Below, piece after piece: positions 1 through 9,138 of a stretch of DNA of 64,000 nt. The notes under the pieces are model-generated. The model was not told the origin of the DNA, ran no database searches, and saw only the letters and a program-made list of their open reading frames with translations. This DNA is from Dinoroseobacter sp. GTDB lineage: Bacteria; Pseudomonadota; Alphaproteobacteria; Rhodobacterales; Rhodobacteraceae. The first letter of the stretch is position 1. Every line of letters begins with the position of its first letter. A program made the position numbers and the translations under genes. The DNA is taken from assembly GCA_017643385.1 (NCBI GenBank), contig JAEPNN010000003.1, positions 124,001-188,000 on the forward strand, written 5' to 3'.

Positions 1-295
1 CCAGTTCCTCGAACTCTTTGCGCAGATCGGCCACCGCCGCGAGATTGATGCTCGCATCTTCACGGATTGCCGTGTGCGGGCATCCGCCAGTTTCGACACC
101 CCGGATCCGTTCCAACGGAAGCGCCTGTGCCCGCATGAGGTATTCCGCATCTTCCGAGGTGTAGATATCGTTGGTGATCACGGCGACGGAATAGTTATCG
201 CGCATCGCTTTGCACAGCTGTTCGGTCAGCGTGGTCTTTCCTGCACCCACCGGTCCGCCGATGCCAACCCGCAAAGGGCCATGTGTGTTGCTCAT
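1..295 (-). CDS. ureG: Urease accessory GTPase UreG (3' part cut by window edge)
   Basis: This is the N-terminal half of UreG, the SIMIBI-class GTPase that uses GTP hydrolysis to deliver nickel into the urease active site together with UreD, UreF and UreE. Reading leftward from the ATG at 295, the protein has the P-loop [11 protein letters not shown] at about residues 13-23, the ITNDIYT stretch, and the metal-binding VETGGCPH motif (Cys-Pro-His). About 98 of roughly 205 codons are present and the rest lies beyond position 1. The ATG overlaps the TGA of ureF by four bases (ATGA), so the two are translationally coupled. The identification is secure; only the C-terminus is unseen. Confidence 0.96.
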   Translation of the reverse strand, partial: MSNTHGPLRVGIGGPVGAGKTTLTEQLCKAMRDNYSVAVITNDIYTSEDAEYLMRAQALPLERIRGVETGGCPHTAIREDASINLAAVADLRKEFEEL

Positions 296-939
296 GTCTT
301 AAACAGCCTCACGTCCAGAGTTTCATGCTGCAACGCCGCCATATCCGCGGCTGGTACGCTGCTGCGAATGTCTTCGGGTCCTGCGTCCGCCAGCTCCTCG
401 GCAAGGACGCCAATCCTTGGACCAAGGCCGGCAAGGACCTGCTGGCCTTCGGTTTGCCCAAGCGGGACGAACCGCACGGCCACGGCGATCAGATTTGCTG
501 CAAAGCCATGCAGATAAGTCGCCAGAATTTCGGTGACAGGAAGATTTAACGCCGCCGCACGCGCACCAAAAGCCACCGGATATGGCAGATCAGGCAACGG
601 TTCAGACCCAAGACTTTCAGTGGTCCGCAAAAAAGCGCCCCCCATATCGCGGGTTTCGTCCCAGCGCTCGCGTGATGCGGCAAGTGCCTCGGCAAGTTCT
701 GCGATGTCCGCAAGCGGCATCTGTCGTCGACAGGCGAGGGACAACAAGGTTCCGTCCGTTCGGCCAGATCCCGCATCCAGCAAGGCCCAGACCCAGCGCT
801 CAAGGCTTTGCGCGTCTTTTATACGCCCGTCCGCAATCACAGTTTCTAGCCCATGCGAATATGCGAAGGCGCTCACCGGAAAGGCCGGAGACACCCATTG
901 CAGCAGGGTCAGTCGTGCTGTGCTGGGATCAGTGATCAT
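292..939 (-). CDS. ureF: Urease accessory protein UreF
   Basis: UreF is the all-helical urease chaperone that bridges UreD and UreG on apo-urease and gates nickel delivery. The protein starts [10 protein letters not shown] and contains the family's [18 protein letters not shown] segment near residue 20, followed by a helical Ala-rich body, 215 aa in all. The frame is open upstream of this Met, but the added residues lie inside ureE and do not look like UreF, so I chose the ATG at 939, which overlaps the 3' end of ureE by 11 bp. It is followed by ureG with a 4-bp overlap. Function is inferred from family membership and its place in the urease operon. Confidence 0.95.
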   Translation of the reverse strand: MITDPSTARLTLLQWVSPAFPVSAFAYSHGLETVIADGRIKDAQSLERWVWALLDAGSGRTDGTLLSLACRRQMPLADIAELAEALAASRERWDETRDMGGAFLRTTESLGSEPLPDLPYPVAFGARAAALNLPVTEILATYLHGFAANLIAVAVRFVPLGQTEGQQVLAGLGPRIGVLAEELADAGPEDIRSSVPAADMAALQHETLDVRLFKT

Positions 940-1432
940 GTGAATGCGCGTGGGAATGCGCATGATCGTGGTCATGGGGTCCGTGCGAATGCCCCATGGT
1001 CCGACCATGCCCGTAAGCGCCCCCTTCCGGGGTGAACGGCCCGTTTGCAGACGCCACATGCGCCCCCAGACCTTCGAGCATCTTTGTTAGAACGTGATCC
1101 TCCCGGATCAGCAAATGATCATTGGCAATGGCACACGGCGTATGACGGTTGCCAATATGCCAAGCGAGACGGGGAAGATCGCCGGTGATCTTCAAAAGCG
1201 GTTCTGGCGCGGCATCCACCGCCACCAGTGCGCCGCCTTCGAGTTCCAACGCGTCCCCTGCATTCAGCGAAAGCGTTTCCGGCAGGTCTACTAAAACGGA
1301 GCCGTCATCATCCGTCCGAAGACGTTTGCGGCGGACCATGCGCGCATCGTAATCAAGCGCAACGCGCGCAACAGTATCAGCATTACGTACGTCACGTCGC
1401 ACCGCGATGGCGCGTCCCAGATCTTTGCTCAT
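929..1432 (-). CDS. ureE: Urease accessory nickel metallochaperone UreE, His-rich tail
   Basis: UreE is the nickel-binding chaperone that hands Ni(II) to the UreG-containing maturation complex. The 167-residue protein has the two-domain UreE layout: an N-terminal peptide-binding-like domain, then the metal-binding domain with the WHIGNRHTPC motif. It ends in a strongly histidine-rich tail (GYGHG, GHSHGPHDHDH and further His pairs), typical of UreE proteins that store several nickel ions. I chose the ATG at 1432 (MSKDLGRAI) because GAGGA sits just upstream; a longer frame reaches 1504 but its extra residues look non-native. The 3' end overlaps ureF. Confidence 0.93.
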   Translation of the reverse strand: MSKDLGRAIAVRRDVRNADTVARVALDYDARMVRRKRLRTDDDGSVLVDLPETLSLNAGDALELEGGALVAVDAAPEPLLKITGDLPRLAWHIGNRHTPCAIANDHLLIREDHVLTKMLEGLGAHVASANGPFTPEGGAYGHGRTMGHSHGPHDHDHAHSHAHSHDH

Positions 1433-1516
1433 CAGGTCCTCGTCCCTAGCCTTTGCAATCGCAGCATGGCCGGGATTGCGCGCCCTTGCAAGCGCGCGAC
1501 CCAATCGAAGGTCTGT

Positions 1517-1735
1517 TTAGAAATAACCGCGGTTTGCAGCAGCCTGACGCAGAGCCTCCTGGCGGGTCAAACCCTGCTCAGCGAGCGCTTCATCAGACGT
1601 ATCCATGATTTTTTCAAGGTCACGCACAAGGCCATTTGCCTTGTAAACCGAGTTCATCGCGTTATCGAAAGCCGCAAATGGCGCAGAAACTGCGTGACGG
1701 AGATTATCTGCAAAGGAAAATGTAAGTGTGGCCAT
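1517..1735 (-). CDS. Small protein (72 aa) with DUF1127-like C-terminus
   Basis: A 72-residue protein starting MATLTFSF. Its C-terminal part (DEALAEQGLTRQEALRQ) resembles the 'L..GLTR..' end of small DUF1127/YjiS-type proteins common in Rhodobacterales, but the Arg/Trp-rich core of that family is weak, so the family call is tentative. The ATG at 1735 has GAGGTG seven bases upstream; the longer frame to 1918 lacks support. It sits between the lectin-like gene and ureE on the urease strand, with 148 bp upstream and 84 bp downstream, so it may have its own promoter. Function unknown; nothing ties it to urease beyond position. Confidence 0.7.
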   Translation of the reverse strand: MATLTFSFADNLRHAVSAPFAAFDNAMNSVYKANGLVRDLEKIMDTSDEALAEQGLTRQEALRQAAANRGYF

Positions 1736-1883
1736 TTCGGCACCTCGTGTTCGGTCATTTGAAAACTCGATGGCCATGACATAGAGATGCTGCACATGCA
1801 GCAAAACGCACAAATACGCATTGCCGCATTGCGTCATGGGTATGCCTAAGACGCGATACGGCACCACCCTGATGATTTGCTTG

Positions 1884-2582
1884 CTATGGAACTTCGCCGC
1901 CGGTGGTCTGATCTGCAAAGACCGTCAACTCACCCGCGCCGACATGGGTGTCACCCCGAACAAAACCACCGCGGTTAACAGCGGTATGGCCTGAAGAATC
2001 GCCAACCGCTCCCGCGTTACCACCTGCGAGCGCTGAATGTTGAAACGACGATTGAGATACCAGTTCGCCATCGACATAGAGCGCAAGTCCTGTGGAAGCG
2101 TCCAGAGAACCTTCGATCGTATGGGATCCGGCCGTGACATCCCAAATCGCTTCACCGCGATTGGCCGCGTAACCTGCTGCACCGCCACTGCCGCCCTGCA
2201 GGTAAATCTTGCCATCGTGCTGATAGAGAATTGTGCCAGATCCCGGTCCGCCGGTTTCAAACAGAATGCCTTCGTCACCGGGGCTGACAGTGACGTCCAT
2301 CTTGAACGAAAATTGCTTAGATCCAGCGAGATCGGTGAAGATCTCAGCCACCCCAAAGACATGGGTGGCGGACAGTGCGCTTGTCGCAGAGGAAAAGAAA
2401 CTCGTGCTGATAAGCTGACTGCCGGTCTGATTTGAAACCGATTGACTGACGGTGCTGAGGCCAGGCGACAAAGACCCAATAGCTGCGAGGCCAAGCCCAA
2501 CCATGCCGGCTGTCAGGACGACATGATCAACGGAGACTGCACCGCTATCGTCGTCAAGAAAGGTCTTCGCAAAATTCAACAC
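1884..2582 (-). CDS. Flp-pilin-like N-terminus joined to a lectin-like (LamG/concanavalin-A-type) domain
   Basis: A 232-residue protein in two parts. Residues 1-40 (FLDDDSGAVSVDHVVLTAG followed by a Gly/Ala/Leu-rich hydrophobic stretch) look like the N-terminus of Flp/TadG-type pilin proteins, where a short 'D-SGA-ve' sequence precedes one transmembrane helix. Residues about 80-190 look like a jelly-roll lectin/LamG fold: Asp/Gly-rich strands including DEGILFETGG, WDVTAGSHTIEGSLD and LALYVDGELV. This suggests a membrane-anchored or secreted surface protein, perhaps carbohydrate binding. The start codon is GTG at 2582, with no clear ribosome-binding site at ideal spacing. It sits 102 bp after ureC in the urease gene block, where such a protein is unexpected. 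The domain calls come from pattern reading only. Confidence 0.7.
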   Translation of the reverse strand: MLNFAKTFLDDDSGAVSVDHVVLTAGMVGLGLAAIGSLSPGLSTVSQSVSNQTGSQLISTSFFSSATSALSATHVFGVAEIFTDLAGSKQFSFKMDVTVSPGDEGILFETGGPGSGTILYQHDGKIYLQGGSGGAAGYAANRGEAIWDVTAGSHTIEGSLDASTGLALYVDGELVSQSSFQHSALAGGNAGAVGDSSGHTAVNRGGFVRGDTHVGAGELTVFADQTTGGEVP

Positions 2583-2684
2583 GGGCCTAGATCGCTCTGT
2601 TTCTCCTCGGTAAGGTTGCAGTCATACTTATAAAAACCGACCAAACTTCGGCAGAATCAAGACCTTAAAGCGAAAGCGAAATTA

Positions 2685-4394
2685 TCAGTACATGAAATAG
2701 CGCTGTGCCATCGGCAATTCTTTGGCGGGCTCGCAGGTCAGCAATTCACCATTCGCGCGCACTTCGTAGGTCTCGGGATGCACCTCGATATTGGGAGTTT
2801 CGGCATTCATGACCATATCGGATTTGCCAATATTTCGCGTGCCTTTGACCGCAACCGTGTCTTTTGACAGCCCAAGGCTGGCCCCGATCCCATCGGCCTG
2901 AGCCGCTTCAGACACAAACATAACCGACCCACGCCCGACCGAGCCACCAAAGCTGCCATACATGGGCCGCGTATAGACGGGCTGCGGGGTAGGAATGGAG
3001 GCATTCGGATCCCCCATCTGCGCAACGGCAATGGTGCCACCGACCAGAACCATCTCGGGCTTCACCCCGAAAAATGCCGTGTTCCACAGAACCAGATCCG
3101 CGCGTTTTCCAACCTCGATCGAGCCGATCTCGGTGCTCATTCCATGGGCGATCGCCGGGTTGATGGTGTATTTCGCGACATAACGTTTTACGCGCACGTT
3201 GTCGTTTTCGCCTGTCTCGTCGGACAGACGTCCGCGCTGGACCTTCATTTTATGTGCTGTCTGCCACGTGCGGATGATCACCTCGCCCACGCGCCCCATC
3301 GCCTGACTGTCTGAGGCGATGATCGAGAATGCGCCCATATCATGCAGGATATCTTCGGCCGCGATCGTTTCGCGGCGGATGCGGCTTTCCGCGAACGCGA
3401 CATCTTCAGGGATCGCCTTGTCGAGGTGGTGGCACACCATCAGCATATCGAGATGCTCTTCGATGGTGTTGACCGTGTAGGGCCGCGTCGGATTGGTAGA
3501 AGATGGCAGCACGTTTTGCCGTTCCACAACCTTGATGATATCTGGGGCATGGCCCCCGCCCGCGCCTTCGGTGTGGAAGGCGTGAATGGTGCGGTCCTTC
3601 ATGGCGGAAACGGTATTTTCGACAAAGCCCGATTCATTGAGCGTGTCTGTGTGGATCATCACCTGCACGTCCATATCGTCGGCCACTGACAGGCAGCAAT
3701 CGATTGCACCGGGCGTTGTGCCCCAGTCCTCATGCAGCTTCATCGCCGCAGCACCTGCCTTGATCTGTTCTTCCAATGCCGCAGGCAGCGACGCGTTGCC
3801 CTTGCCGGCCAGCGCAAAGTTCATCGGGAATGCATCAAGCGCCTGCATCATCCGCCCGATATGCCATGAACCGGGCGTACAGGTGGTCGCAAGGGTGCCA
3901 TGTGCAGGGCCCGTGCCGCCGCCCAGTTGGGTCGTGATCCCGGAATGTAATGCGTCTTCGATCTGCTGGGGCGCGATGAAGTGGATGTGGGAATCAAACC
4001 CGCCCGTGGTCAGGATCTTGCCTTCCCCGGCAATCGCCTCGGTGCCCGGACCGATGATGATATCGACGCCGGTTTGGGTGTCGGGGTTACCGGCCTTGCC
4101 GATGCCCGTAATACGTCCGTCCTTCAATCCGATATCGGCCTTGTAGATGCCTGTGACATCCACAATCAAAGCGTTTGTGATGACCGTATCCACAGCGCCT
4201 TCCGCACGGGTTACCTGGGATTGCCCCATGCCATCGCGAATGACCTTACCGCCGCCAAATTTGACCTCTTCTCCGTAGGTTGTGAGGTCTTTTTCAACTT
4301 CAATTACCAAGTCGGTATCCGCCAATCGCACCCTGTCGCCCGTGGTGGGGCCATACATGTCGGCATAAGCGGCGCGAGATATTTTGGCAGGCAT
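2685..4394 (-). CDS. ureC: Urease subunit alpha UreC
   Basis: The catalytic subunit of urease, which hydrolyses urea to ammonia and carbamate at a di-nickel centre. It is full length at 569 aa. Visible landmarks are the N-terminal [18 protein letters not shown], the nickel-ligand HIH in [10 protein letters not shown], the carboxylated lysine in [11 protein letters not shown], the nickel-ligand His in MIHTDTLNE, the mobile-flap Cys-His in MVCHHLDK, and the Asp ligand in [12 protein letters not shown]. All key residues are present, so the enzyme should be active. It lies 146 bp downstream of the Ala/Lys/Pro-rich gene, and that gap contains a 12-bp direct repeat. Confidence 0.98.
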   Translation of the reverse strand: MPAKISRAAYADMYGPTTGDRVRLADTDLVIEVEKDLTTYGEEVKFGGGKVIRDGMGQSQVTRAEGAVDTVITNALIVDVTGIYKADIGLKDGRITGIGKAGNPDTQTGVDIIIGPGTEAIAGEGKILTTGGFDSHIHFIAPQQIEDALHSGITTQLGGGTGPAHGTLATTCTPGSWHIGRMMQALDAFPMNFALAGKGNASLPAALEEQIKAGAAAMKLHEDWGTTPGAIDCCLSVADDMDVQVMIHTDTLNESGFVENTVSAMKDRTIHAFHTEGAGGGHAPDIIKVVERQNVLPSSTNPTRPYTVNTIEEHLDMLMVCHHLDKAIPEDVAFAESRIRRETIAAEDILHDMGAFSIIASDSQAMGRVGEVIIRTWQTAHKMKVQRGRLSDETGENDNVRVKRYVAKYTINPAIAHGMSTEIGSIEVGKRADLVLWNTAFFGVKPEMVLVGGTIAVAQMGDPNASIPTPQPVYTRPMYGSFGGSVGRGSVMFVSEAAQADGIGASLGLSKDTVAVKGTRNIGKSDMVMNAETPNIEVHPETYEVRANGELLTCEPAKELPMAQRYFMY

Positions 4395-4443
4395 GGACGT
4401 CTCCGAAGAAAATAGAGGTTCAAGTCAGATCAGGGGCTTCCGG

Positions 4444-4485
4444 GGTACATTTGATCTTCGAAAGAGGATAAACGGTACATTGGAT
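4444..4485 (-). repeat. 12-bp direct repeat upstream of ureC
   Basis: Two near-identical 12-mers, GGTACATTTGAT (4444-4455) and GGTACATTGGAT (4474-4485), differ at one base and start exactly 30 bp apart, close to three helical turns. They lie 50-91 bp upstream of the ureC start. Same-face tandem spacing is typical of a regulator binding two half-sites, but no regulator is identifiable here, so the operator reading is inference. Confidence 0.4.
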
Positions 4486-4540
4486 TTCCCGGAACAAAGT
4501 AACACGCCGCGCCACCGATGATGAAAGCGCGGCGCATGGT

Positions 4541-5200
4541 TTATGTGTTGTCTTTGGATGCCACAGTATCTGGCACAGGTGCCAACGAAACGGGCTTTTT
4601 ACGGGGCGCACGACGGCGCGGTGTTGGTTTGGCCTCCGCAGTTGGCTTTTCAGCCGCTTTGTTCACGGCTGGTTCGATTGGTTTCGTTGCAGCCTTAGCG
4701 GTGGCCGTTTTGGCGCGGCGCGCAGCTGGCTTGGCGGCGGCTTTTACAGACACCTTCGCGGGCGCTTTGGCAGGCGCTGCAGGCTTGACCGTTGCGGACT
4801 TTGTCCGAACTTTTGGCTCAGACGCCTTTGCCACAGCAGGCTTGGTGGCCGCAGTTGCAGGCGTCTTTTTAACTGCTGCCGGTTTCGCAGCCTCTGGTTT
4901 CTGGGCGGGCGCCGCTTTCGCCGCAGACTTTGGTGTCGCAGGCGCCTTGGCCACGGTTTCCAGCTTGGTTACGGTCGCAGGCTTGGCTTTTGCCTTTGGT
5001 GCGGTACGTTTCGGGGCGGATTTGGCCGCCACGGGCTTACCGGTTTCACCGTGCAATGTCGTTCTGCCTTTCAAAGCAGGGTACATCCCTGAAAAGCGCA
5101 TAAACTGCGTTGCGACCTGCATTTGCATTTCGACGGAGGCGCGCCAGAACGACACGCTCGAAAGCCACATGTCGAACGGGGATTTGGGGTCGTACATCAT
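4541..5200 (-). CDS. Ala/Lys/Pro-rich basic protein in urease operon (histone-H1-like tail)
   Basis: A 219-residue protein with two unlike parts. Residues 1-45 form an amphipathic, aromatic-rich helix region ([20 protein letters not shown]) that could be a protein- or granule-binding segment. The remaining ~170 residues are low complexity, made almost only of Ala, Lys, Pro, Thr and Val, in the manner of histone H1-like tails, ending in the basic [11 protein letters not shown]. The start overlaps the TGA of ureB (ATGATG), with a second ATG at 5197 better spaced from GGGAG, so it is coupled to ureB. No known urease accessory protein matches. It could bind nucleic acid or polyanions; function unknown. 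Confidence 0.75.
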   Translation of the reverse strand: MMYDPKSPFDMWLSSVSFWRASVEMQMQVATQFMRFSGMYPALKGRTTLHGETGKPVAAKSAPKRTAPKAKAKPATVTKLETVAKAPATPKSAAKAAPAQKPEAAKPAAVKKTPATAATKPAVAKASEPKVRTKSATVKPAAPAKAPAKVSVKAAAKPAARRAKTATAKAATKPIEPAVNKAAEKPTAEAKPTPRRRAPRKKPVSLAPVPDTVASKDNT

Positions 5201-5502
5201 AAGTCTCCCATGACGTTTTGATTAAAGCCATAGACCCTGCGCATGCCTCCCAACGGCACAAGGCGGACCTCGCGGGTTTGCCCGGGTTCAAACCGGACAG
5301 CAGTCCCGGCAGCAATATCCAGACGCATGCCCTGCGCCGCATTGCGGTCGAAGGACAAACCGGAATTGGTTTCCGCGAAATGGTAGTGGCTTCCGACCTG
5401 AACGGGCCGGTCACCGGTATTTGAGACGTCCAGTACCGTCACCGGAGCCTCTGAATTCAATTCGATCTCGCCGGGGGCGGTCGTAACTTCGCCTGCGATC
5501 AT
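5197..5502 (-). CDS. ureB: Urease subunit beta UreB
   Basis: The small beta subunit of the three-subunit bacterial urease, 101 aa, which packs around UreC. It begins [16 protein letters not shown] and contains the conserved [19 protein letters not shown] and [20 protein letters not shown] segments. The start is internally consistent with other UreB proteins and overlaps the stop of the preceding small membrane protein by 4 bp. Its stop overlaps the start of the Ala/Lys/Pro-rich protein. It is separated from ureA by one extra gene, an arrangement I regard as lineage-specific. Confidence 0.97.
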   Translation of the reverse strand: MIAGEVTTAPGEIELNSEAPVTVLDVSNTGDRPVQVGSHYHFAETNSGLSFDRNAAQGMRLDIAAGTAVRFEPGQTREVRLVPLGGMRRVYGFNQNVMGDL

Positions 5503-5774
5503 TTGTTTTTCTCCCGTGACTGAATGGCATCCAAAATGCGCTTGCCGAATAGTCCGAGCAATCCGCCTGCAGACAACCCGATGGCAGATCCGCCGCCCCC
5601 GAGGCCTGCCAGAATAGCTGCCGCCAACATCATGATTGCAAAAGAAAAGGCCCGAAATTCGTTCTCCTGCAGCTTCAGATCATCGAGCGTCAGGCTTTCG
5701 AGCACCGTTTTGATTTGTGGTTCCACGTAAGGCGTCGCGAGCCCCGCAATTGCGGCAATTAGGAATGTGAACAT
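5499..5774 (-). CDS. Small membrane protein between ureA and ureB
   Basis: A 91-residue protein with an N-terminal hydrophobic helix (residues 1-13, short) and a second long hydrophobic, Gly-rich segment at about residues 45-75 ([19 protein letters not shown] onward). A charged stretch separates them, and the C-terminus is basic (SREKNK). It lies 3 bp after ureA and overlaps ureB by 4 bp, so it is clearly co-translated with the urease subunits. I do not recognise a named family. Its size and position suggest a membrane-associated urease partner, but it has no features of nickel permeases (no HX4DH motif) or urea channels. Confidence 0.8.
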   Translation of the reverse strand: MFTFLIAAIAGLATPYVEPQIKTVLESLTLDDLKLQENEFRAFSFAIMMLAAAILAGLGGGGSAIGLSAGGLLGLFGKRILDAIQSREKNK

Positions 5775-5777
5775 CGA

Positions 5778-6098
5778 TTAAGCCCCTCCCCGGCTTGCAC
5801 GAATGGGATAATGAACAGTGACAAGCTTGGTCCCATCCGGAAATGTCGCTTCTACCTGTACATCATGTATGATCGAAGCAACGCCTTCCATGCACTGATC
5901 TTCGGAAATGACATGCGCGCCGGCTTCCATCAGATCGGCGACGGAACGGCCATCGCGCGCGCCCTCCACCACGAAATCCGTAATTAGGGCGATCGCCTCC
6001 GGATGGTTCAGCTTCACTCCGCGTTCCAGGCGTCCGCGCGCTACCATTGCGGCAAGCGACACCAACAGTTTGTCTTTTTCCCGTGGGGTCAGGTTCAT
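5778..6098 (-). CDS. ureA: Urease subunit gamma UreA
   Basis: The gamma subunit of urease, 106 aa versus about 100 in most homologues, the excess being a short C-terminal tail. It begins [23 protein letters not shown] and contains the conserved [22 protein letters not shown] and [17 protein letters not shown]-type segments, written here as [18 protein letters not shown]. It follows ureD by 13 bp and precedes the small membrane protein by 3 bp. Assignment is secure by sequence and context. Confidence 0.97.
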   Translation of the reverse strand: MNLTPREKDKLLVSLAAMVARGRLERGVKLNHPEAIALITDFVVEGARDGRSVADLMEAGAHVISEDQCMEGVASIIHDVQVEATFPDGTKLVTVHYPIRASRGGA

Positions 6099-6111
6099 TC
6101 TTGCTGGACTC

Positions 6112-6939
6112 CTAAGTCTGCCAAACGCGGGGCAAGGGCGCCCCGGTCACAAGCGGTATCAGTTGCATCAAGGCCCGGCGCAACGGCCAGGCTGCGGTCG
6201 CCATCAACCGGATCACAAGCTTGCCATCCCAGGCGCTTGCCGCGGCGTCCACGCCATCAAATTTCAACGCTGCGCGGATCGCATCCAGTCGGTCAGTGGC
6301 ATCACGCGCCAGTACGACGAGGCTTGAAATAGCCCGCGCGCCTGCAAGTCCCGCAGGGTGATTGAGCAGTGCCCCACGGAGTGCCAGAGGCTCCCAATAA
6401 ACCAGCTTTCCACCGCGACGAATTTGCCGGTCATCTCTGAACGACATGTCCTGAAGCGTTTCTCCCATGGCCGCGCGCCCGGGCACGATGGTTTCAAGGA
6501 AGACCAGCTCCGCGTCTTCCGCCATGTCCACGCGGGTTTTACGTTCAATATCGGAACCCTCGAAGAGGATTATTTCCTGAGGCACCCAATCAAGCTTTGC
6601 ACCAGCCGCAAGGGTCAGCCGGGTCTCGATCCGTCCCGGACCTTGTGCCCCGCCAAGCGCTTTATAAGCGCGCTCTGCGGTTTGGGTGGTGCCGATAGCA
6701 TGCGCACCTTCGCCCAGTTCGATTGTAAATCGAAGCGCGTCGCCTCCGGTTACGCCGCCGCTTGTGTTCAGAAAAACCACTTTGGGCGCAGGGCCGTGGG
6801 TGCGGGGCAGGATCGCTTTGGCGCTGCCTGCTTGTCTCAGATCCGCAAGCCGCGTTTGCCCGCCCGACACAAAAAGCGCCGCCCGTGCGTCTCCGTGGGT
6901 GCGTTGCATGCGCGGTGAACTGGCCAAGGCGTCAAGCAT
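6112..6939 (-). CDS. ureD: Urease accessory protein UreD
   Basis: UreD (UreH) is the maturation scaffold that binds apo-urease and recruits UreF and UreG; nickel is thought to pass through it. The 275-aa protein shows the family's [24 protein letters not shown] and [13 protein letters not shown] segments, then [15 protein letters not shown], all diagnostic. The ATG at 6939 is preceded by AAGGA. It is the first gene of the leftward urease operon and is divergent from pyrC, with 214 bp of shared upstream region containing two inverted repeats. Confidence 0.95.
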   Translation of the reverse strand: MLDALASSPRMQRTHGDARAALFVSGGQTRLADLRQAGSAKAILPRTHGPAPKVVFLNTSGGVTGGDALRFTIELGEGAHAIGTTQTAERAYKALGGAQGPGRIETRLTLAAGAKLDWVPQEIILFEGSDIERKTRVDMAEDAELVFLETIVPGRAAMGETLQDMSFRDDRQIRRGGKLVYWEPLALRGALLNHPAGLAGARAISSLVVLARDATDRLDAIRAALKFDGVDAAASAWDGKLVIRLMATAAWPLRRALMQLIPLVTGAPLPRVWQT

Positions 6940-7031
6940 CAGGTCCTTCCTTCCGGCGGCACGTTTCCAGCGAAACAGAAGGCCCGCAAGCGCAGCGCTA
7001 ACAAAATGTTCAGAAACGGGTGTAATGTGCT

Positions 7032-7048
7032 ATTCCGCTGCGCAGAAT
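7032..7048. promoter_or_regulatory. Inverted repeat ATTCCGC-TGC-GCAGAAT in the ureD/pyrC divergent region
   Basis: A 17-bp dyad with 7-bp arms and one mismatch, between the urease operon (leftward) and pyrC (rightward). Its length and symmetry suit a dimeric regulator, and an Lrp/AsnC-type site is one possibility. No cognate regulator is encoded nearby. It lies 93 bp from the ureD start, so it could control either gene. Confidence 0.35.
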
Positions 7049-7065
7049 GATGAAAAATACGGCAT

Positions 7066-7096
7066 TTTGAAAAGCCTTCTGCGATGACTTTTCAAA
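7066..7096. promoter_or_regulatory. Perfect 9-bp inverted repeat upstream of pyrC
   Basis: TTTGAAAAG (7066-7074) and CTTTTCAAA (7088-7096) are perfect inverted copies separated by 13 bases, 57 bp upstream of the pyrC ATG. It could be an operator, or a weak hairpin in the pyrC leader; the AT-rich arms and the absence of a following T-run argue against a strong terminator. Confidence 0.35.
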
Positions 7097-7153
7097 GGGG
7101 GCCGTTCTGCGGTACCCCTCGCCGCAATCTGCTGCTCTCACAAAGGCCCCTCC

Positions 7154-8191
7154 ATGAACCGCCTGACCCTGCAACGTCCAGACGATTGGCACCTACATCT
7201 GCGCGATGGGGCCATGTTGAAGGCCGTCTTACCAGAAACCGCTCGCGATTTTGGTCGGGCAATTATTATGCCAAACCTCGTTCCTCCTGTGGTGACAGGC
7301 GCAGACGCTGCTGCCTATCGCGACCGTATTCTGGCGGTGATGCCTGATGGAGCGGACTTCACACCGTTAATGACACTTTATCTGACCGAAGAGACGGATC
7401 CCGCAGATGTCGCGCTGGCCCATGCATCGGGGTTGATAACGTCGATCAAGCTCTATCCGGCTGGAGCCACGACAAATTCCGCCTCTGGCGTGCGGGATTT
7501 CGACAGGGTGCGTCCGGTACTTGAAAAGATGGCCGAGATAGGACTCCCGCTTTGTGTGCATGGCGAGGTGACCCATCCCGAGGTCGATATTTTCGATCGC
7601 GAGGCAGTGTTCATTGAAACCGTGCTTGACCCGATCCGGCGTGCCACGCCCGGTTTGAAAGTGACGATGGAGCACGTCACCACATCAGACGCCGTAGAGT
7701 ATGTGATGGGTGCCGAGGGCCATATCGGGGCAACGATCACCACACATCACCTGATGATCAATCGCAACCATCTGCTGGTGGGTGGCATTCGGCCCCATTA
7801 TTACTGTCTGCCAGTTGCCAAGCGCGAAAGTCACCGAAAGGCGCTGGTCAAGGCCGCCACATCCGGACACGCGCGCTTCTTTCTTGGCACTGATTCAGCG
7901 CCCCACACCGATCCGAACAAACTCAGTGAATGCGGCTGCGCTGGCGTGTTTTCTGCAACAAATACCATGGCGTGCCTTGCCCATGTTTTTGAAGCCGAAG
8001 ACGCTCTGGACAAGCTTGAGGCCTTTGCATCGCTGAACGGGCCTGCGCATTACGGCGTGCCCGTCAATGAGGCGACCATCACTCTTGAAAAGCACGATAA
8101 CCCCCTGCCCTTTCCCGATAAGATCGCCAGTGGCGAAGGTCCCGTGACCCTGTTTGATCCGGGCGTCTCGCTGCTTTGGCGCGTTGCCTGA
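7154..8191 (+). CDS. pyrC: Dihydroorotase (class II)
   Basis: Dihydroorotase catalyses the reversible cyclisation of N-carbamoyl-aspartate to dihydroorotate in de novo pyrimidine synthesis. At 345 aa it is the short class II (E. coli type) enzyme. Visible are the zinc-binding DWHLHLRDG motif near residue 12, [10 protein letters not shown], the VHGEV segment, the [11 protein letters not shown] stretch, and the catalytic Asp in LGTDSAPH. The start is unambiguous. It sits 45 bp before pyrE, so the two pyrimidine genes probably share a transcript. Nothing odd is seen in the coding region. Confidence 0.97.
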   Translation: MNRLTLQRPDDWHLHLRDGAMLKAVLPETARDFGRAIIMPNLVPPVVTGADAAAYRDRILAVMPDGADFTPLMTLYLTEETDPADVALAHASGLITSIKLYPAGATTNSASGVRDFDRVRPVLEKMAEIGLPLCVHGEVTHPEVDIFDREAVFIETVLDPIRRATPGLKVTMEHVTTSDAVEYVMGAEGHIGATITTHHLMINRNHLLVGGIRPHYYCLPVAKRESHRKALVKAATSGHARFFLGTDSAPHTDPNKLSECGCAGVFSATNTMACLAHVFEAEDALDKLEAFASLNGPAHYGVPVNEATITLEKHDNPLPFPDKIASGEGPVTLFDPGVSLLWRVA

Positions 8192-8236
8192 TCTTTTTTC
8201 CTTTTCAAATATTCCTCGTCGAAGGCATGAAATCCA

Positions 8237-8917
8237 ATGATCCCAACAAGCTTTCCTGACACCGAAACTATTGCCCGCCTGACCGCCGAAGCCCTGTGGG
8301 ACATCCAGGCTGTGCATTTTCGCCCCGAGGATCCGTTCATTCTGGCATCAGGTTTGCCGTCACCAACTTACATCGACTGCCGAAAACCGATCTCTTTTCC
8401 GCGCATTCGCTCGATGATGATGGATTTCATGGCCTGCACGGTCATGCGCAACGCCGGTGCCGAAGCATTCGACAACATCGCTGGTGGCGAAACTGCCGGA
8501 ATCCCCTTTGGCGCGCTGATGGCGGAGCGGATGGGGCTTCCGATGACATATGTACGTAAAAAGCCGAAGGGATACGGGCGTGGCGCCCGCATCGAAGGCG
8601 AAATGCACGAAGGTCAGCGGGTCTTGCTGGTTGAAGATCTGACAACGGATGGTGGATCAAAACTATCCTTTGTCGATGCGATCCGCGAAACGGGCGCAAC
8701 CTGCGCGCATACAGCTGTGATTTTCTACTACGGCATCTTTCCCGAAACCGAGAAGACGCTTGGCGATCACGGTGTGACATTGCATTCGCTGTGCACTTGG
8801 CACGATGTTCTTGCGGTTGCGAAAGACCGTCAGATCTACCCGACAGAGCAGCTTGCGGAAGTAGAGGCGTTCCTAAACGATCCGCGTGGCTGGCAGGCAG
8901 CACACAAGAAAGGCTGA
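8237..8917 (+). CDS. pyrE: Orotate phosphoribosyltransferase
   Basis: PyrE transfers the phosphoribosyl group of PRPP to orotate, giving OMP in pyrimidine synthesis. The 226-aa protein has the PRPP-binding motif [14 protein letters not shown] at about residues 132-145, with the catalytic-loop [17 protein letters not shown] before it and [16 protein letters not shown] near residue 38. It follows pyrC by 45 bp on the same strand. Family membership is clear. A 221-bp AT-rich gap separates it from dnaB. Confidence 0.96.
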   Translation: MIPTSFPDTETIARLTAEALWDIQAVHFRPEDPFILASGLPSPTYIDCRKPISFPRIRSMMMDFMACTVMRNAGAEAFDNIAGGETAGIPFGALMAERMGLPMTYVRKKPKGYGRGARIEGEMHEGQRVLLVEDLTTDGGSKLSFVDAIRETGATCAHTAVIFYYGIFPETEKTLGDHGVTLHSLCTWHDVLAVAKDRQIYPTEQLAEVEAFLNDPRGWQAAHKKG

Positions 8918-9138
8918 CATCGAACGCCTTTGCCTGCGATTCTGTGGGCAAGTCTTGGTGTATTCACAATATTGCCGCCGCGTACGCGCCCGAGCATGTT
9001 GTTTTTCCCATATTTGGGCAGAAGACTAGCCACGCCACCCAGATATGGTGTAGTTTAAAAAACAATTAACCCACAGCTTATACAGTTTGCGTCCCACTTA
9101 CGCTTGGCTGATACCTTTTCCCTAGACGAGGGAGCACA

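Noticed and set aside
4518-5213. Long plus-strand hydrophobic Ala/Gly-rich frame opposite the Ala/Lys/Pro gene
   Set aside because: It is the shadow of the low-complexity A/K/P codons; the minus-strand frame is coupled to ureB and has a plausible start.
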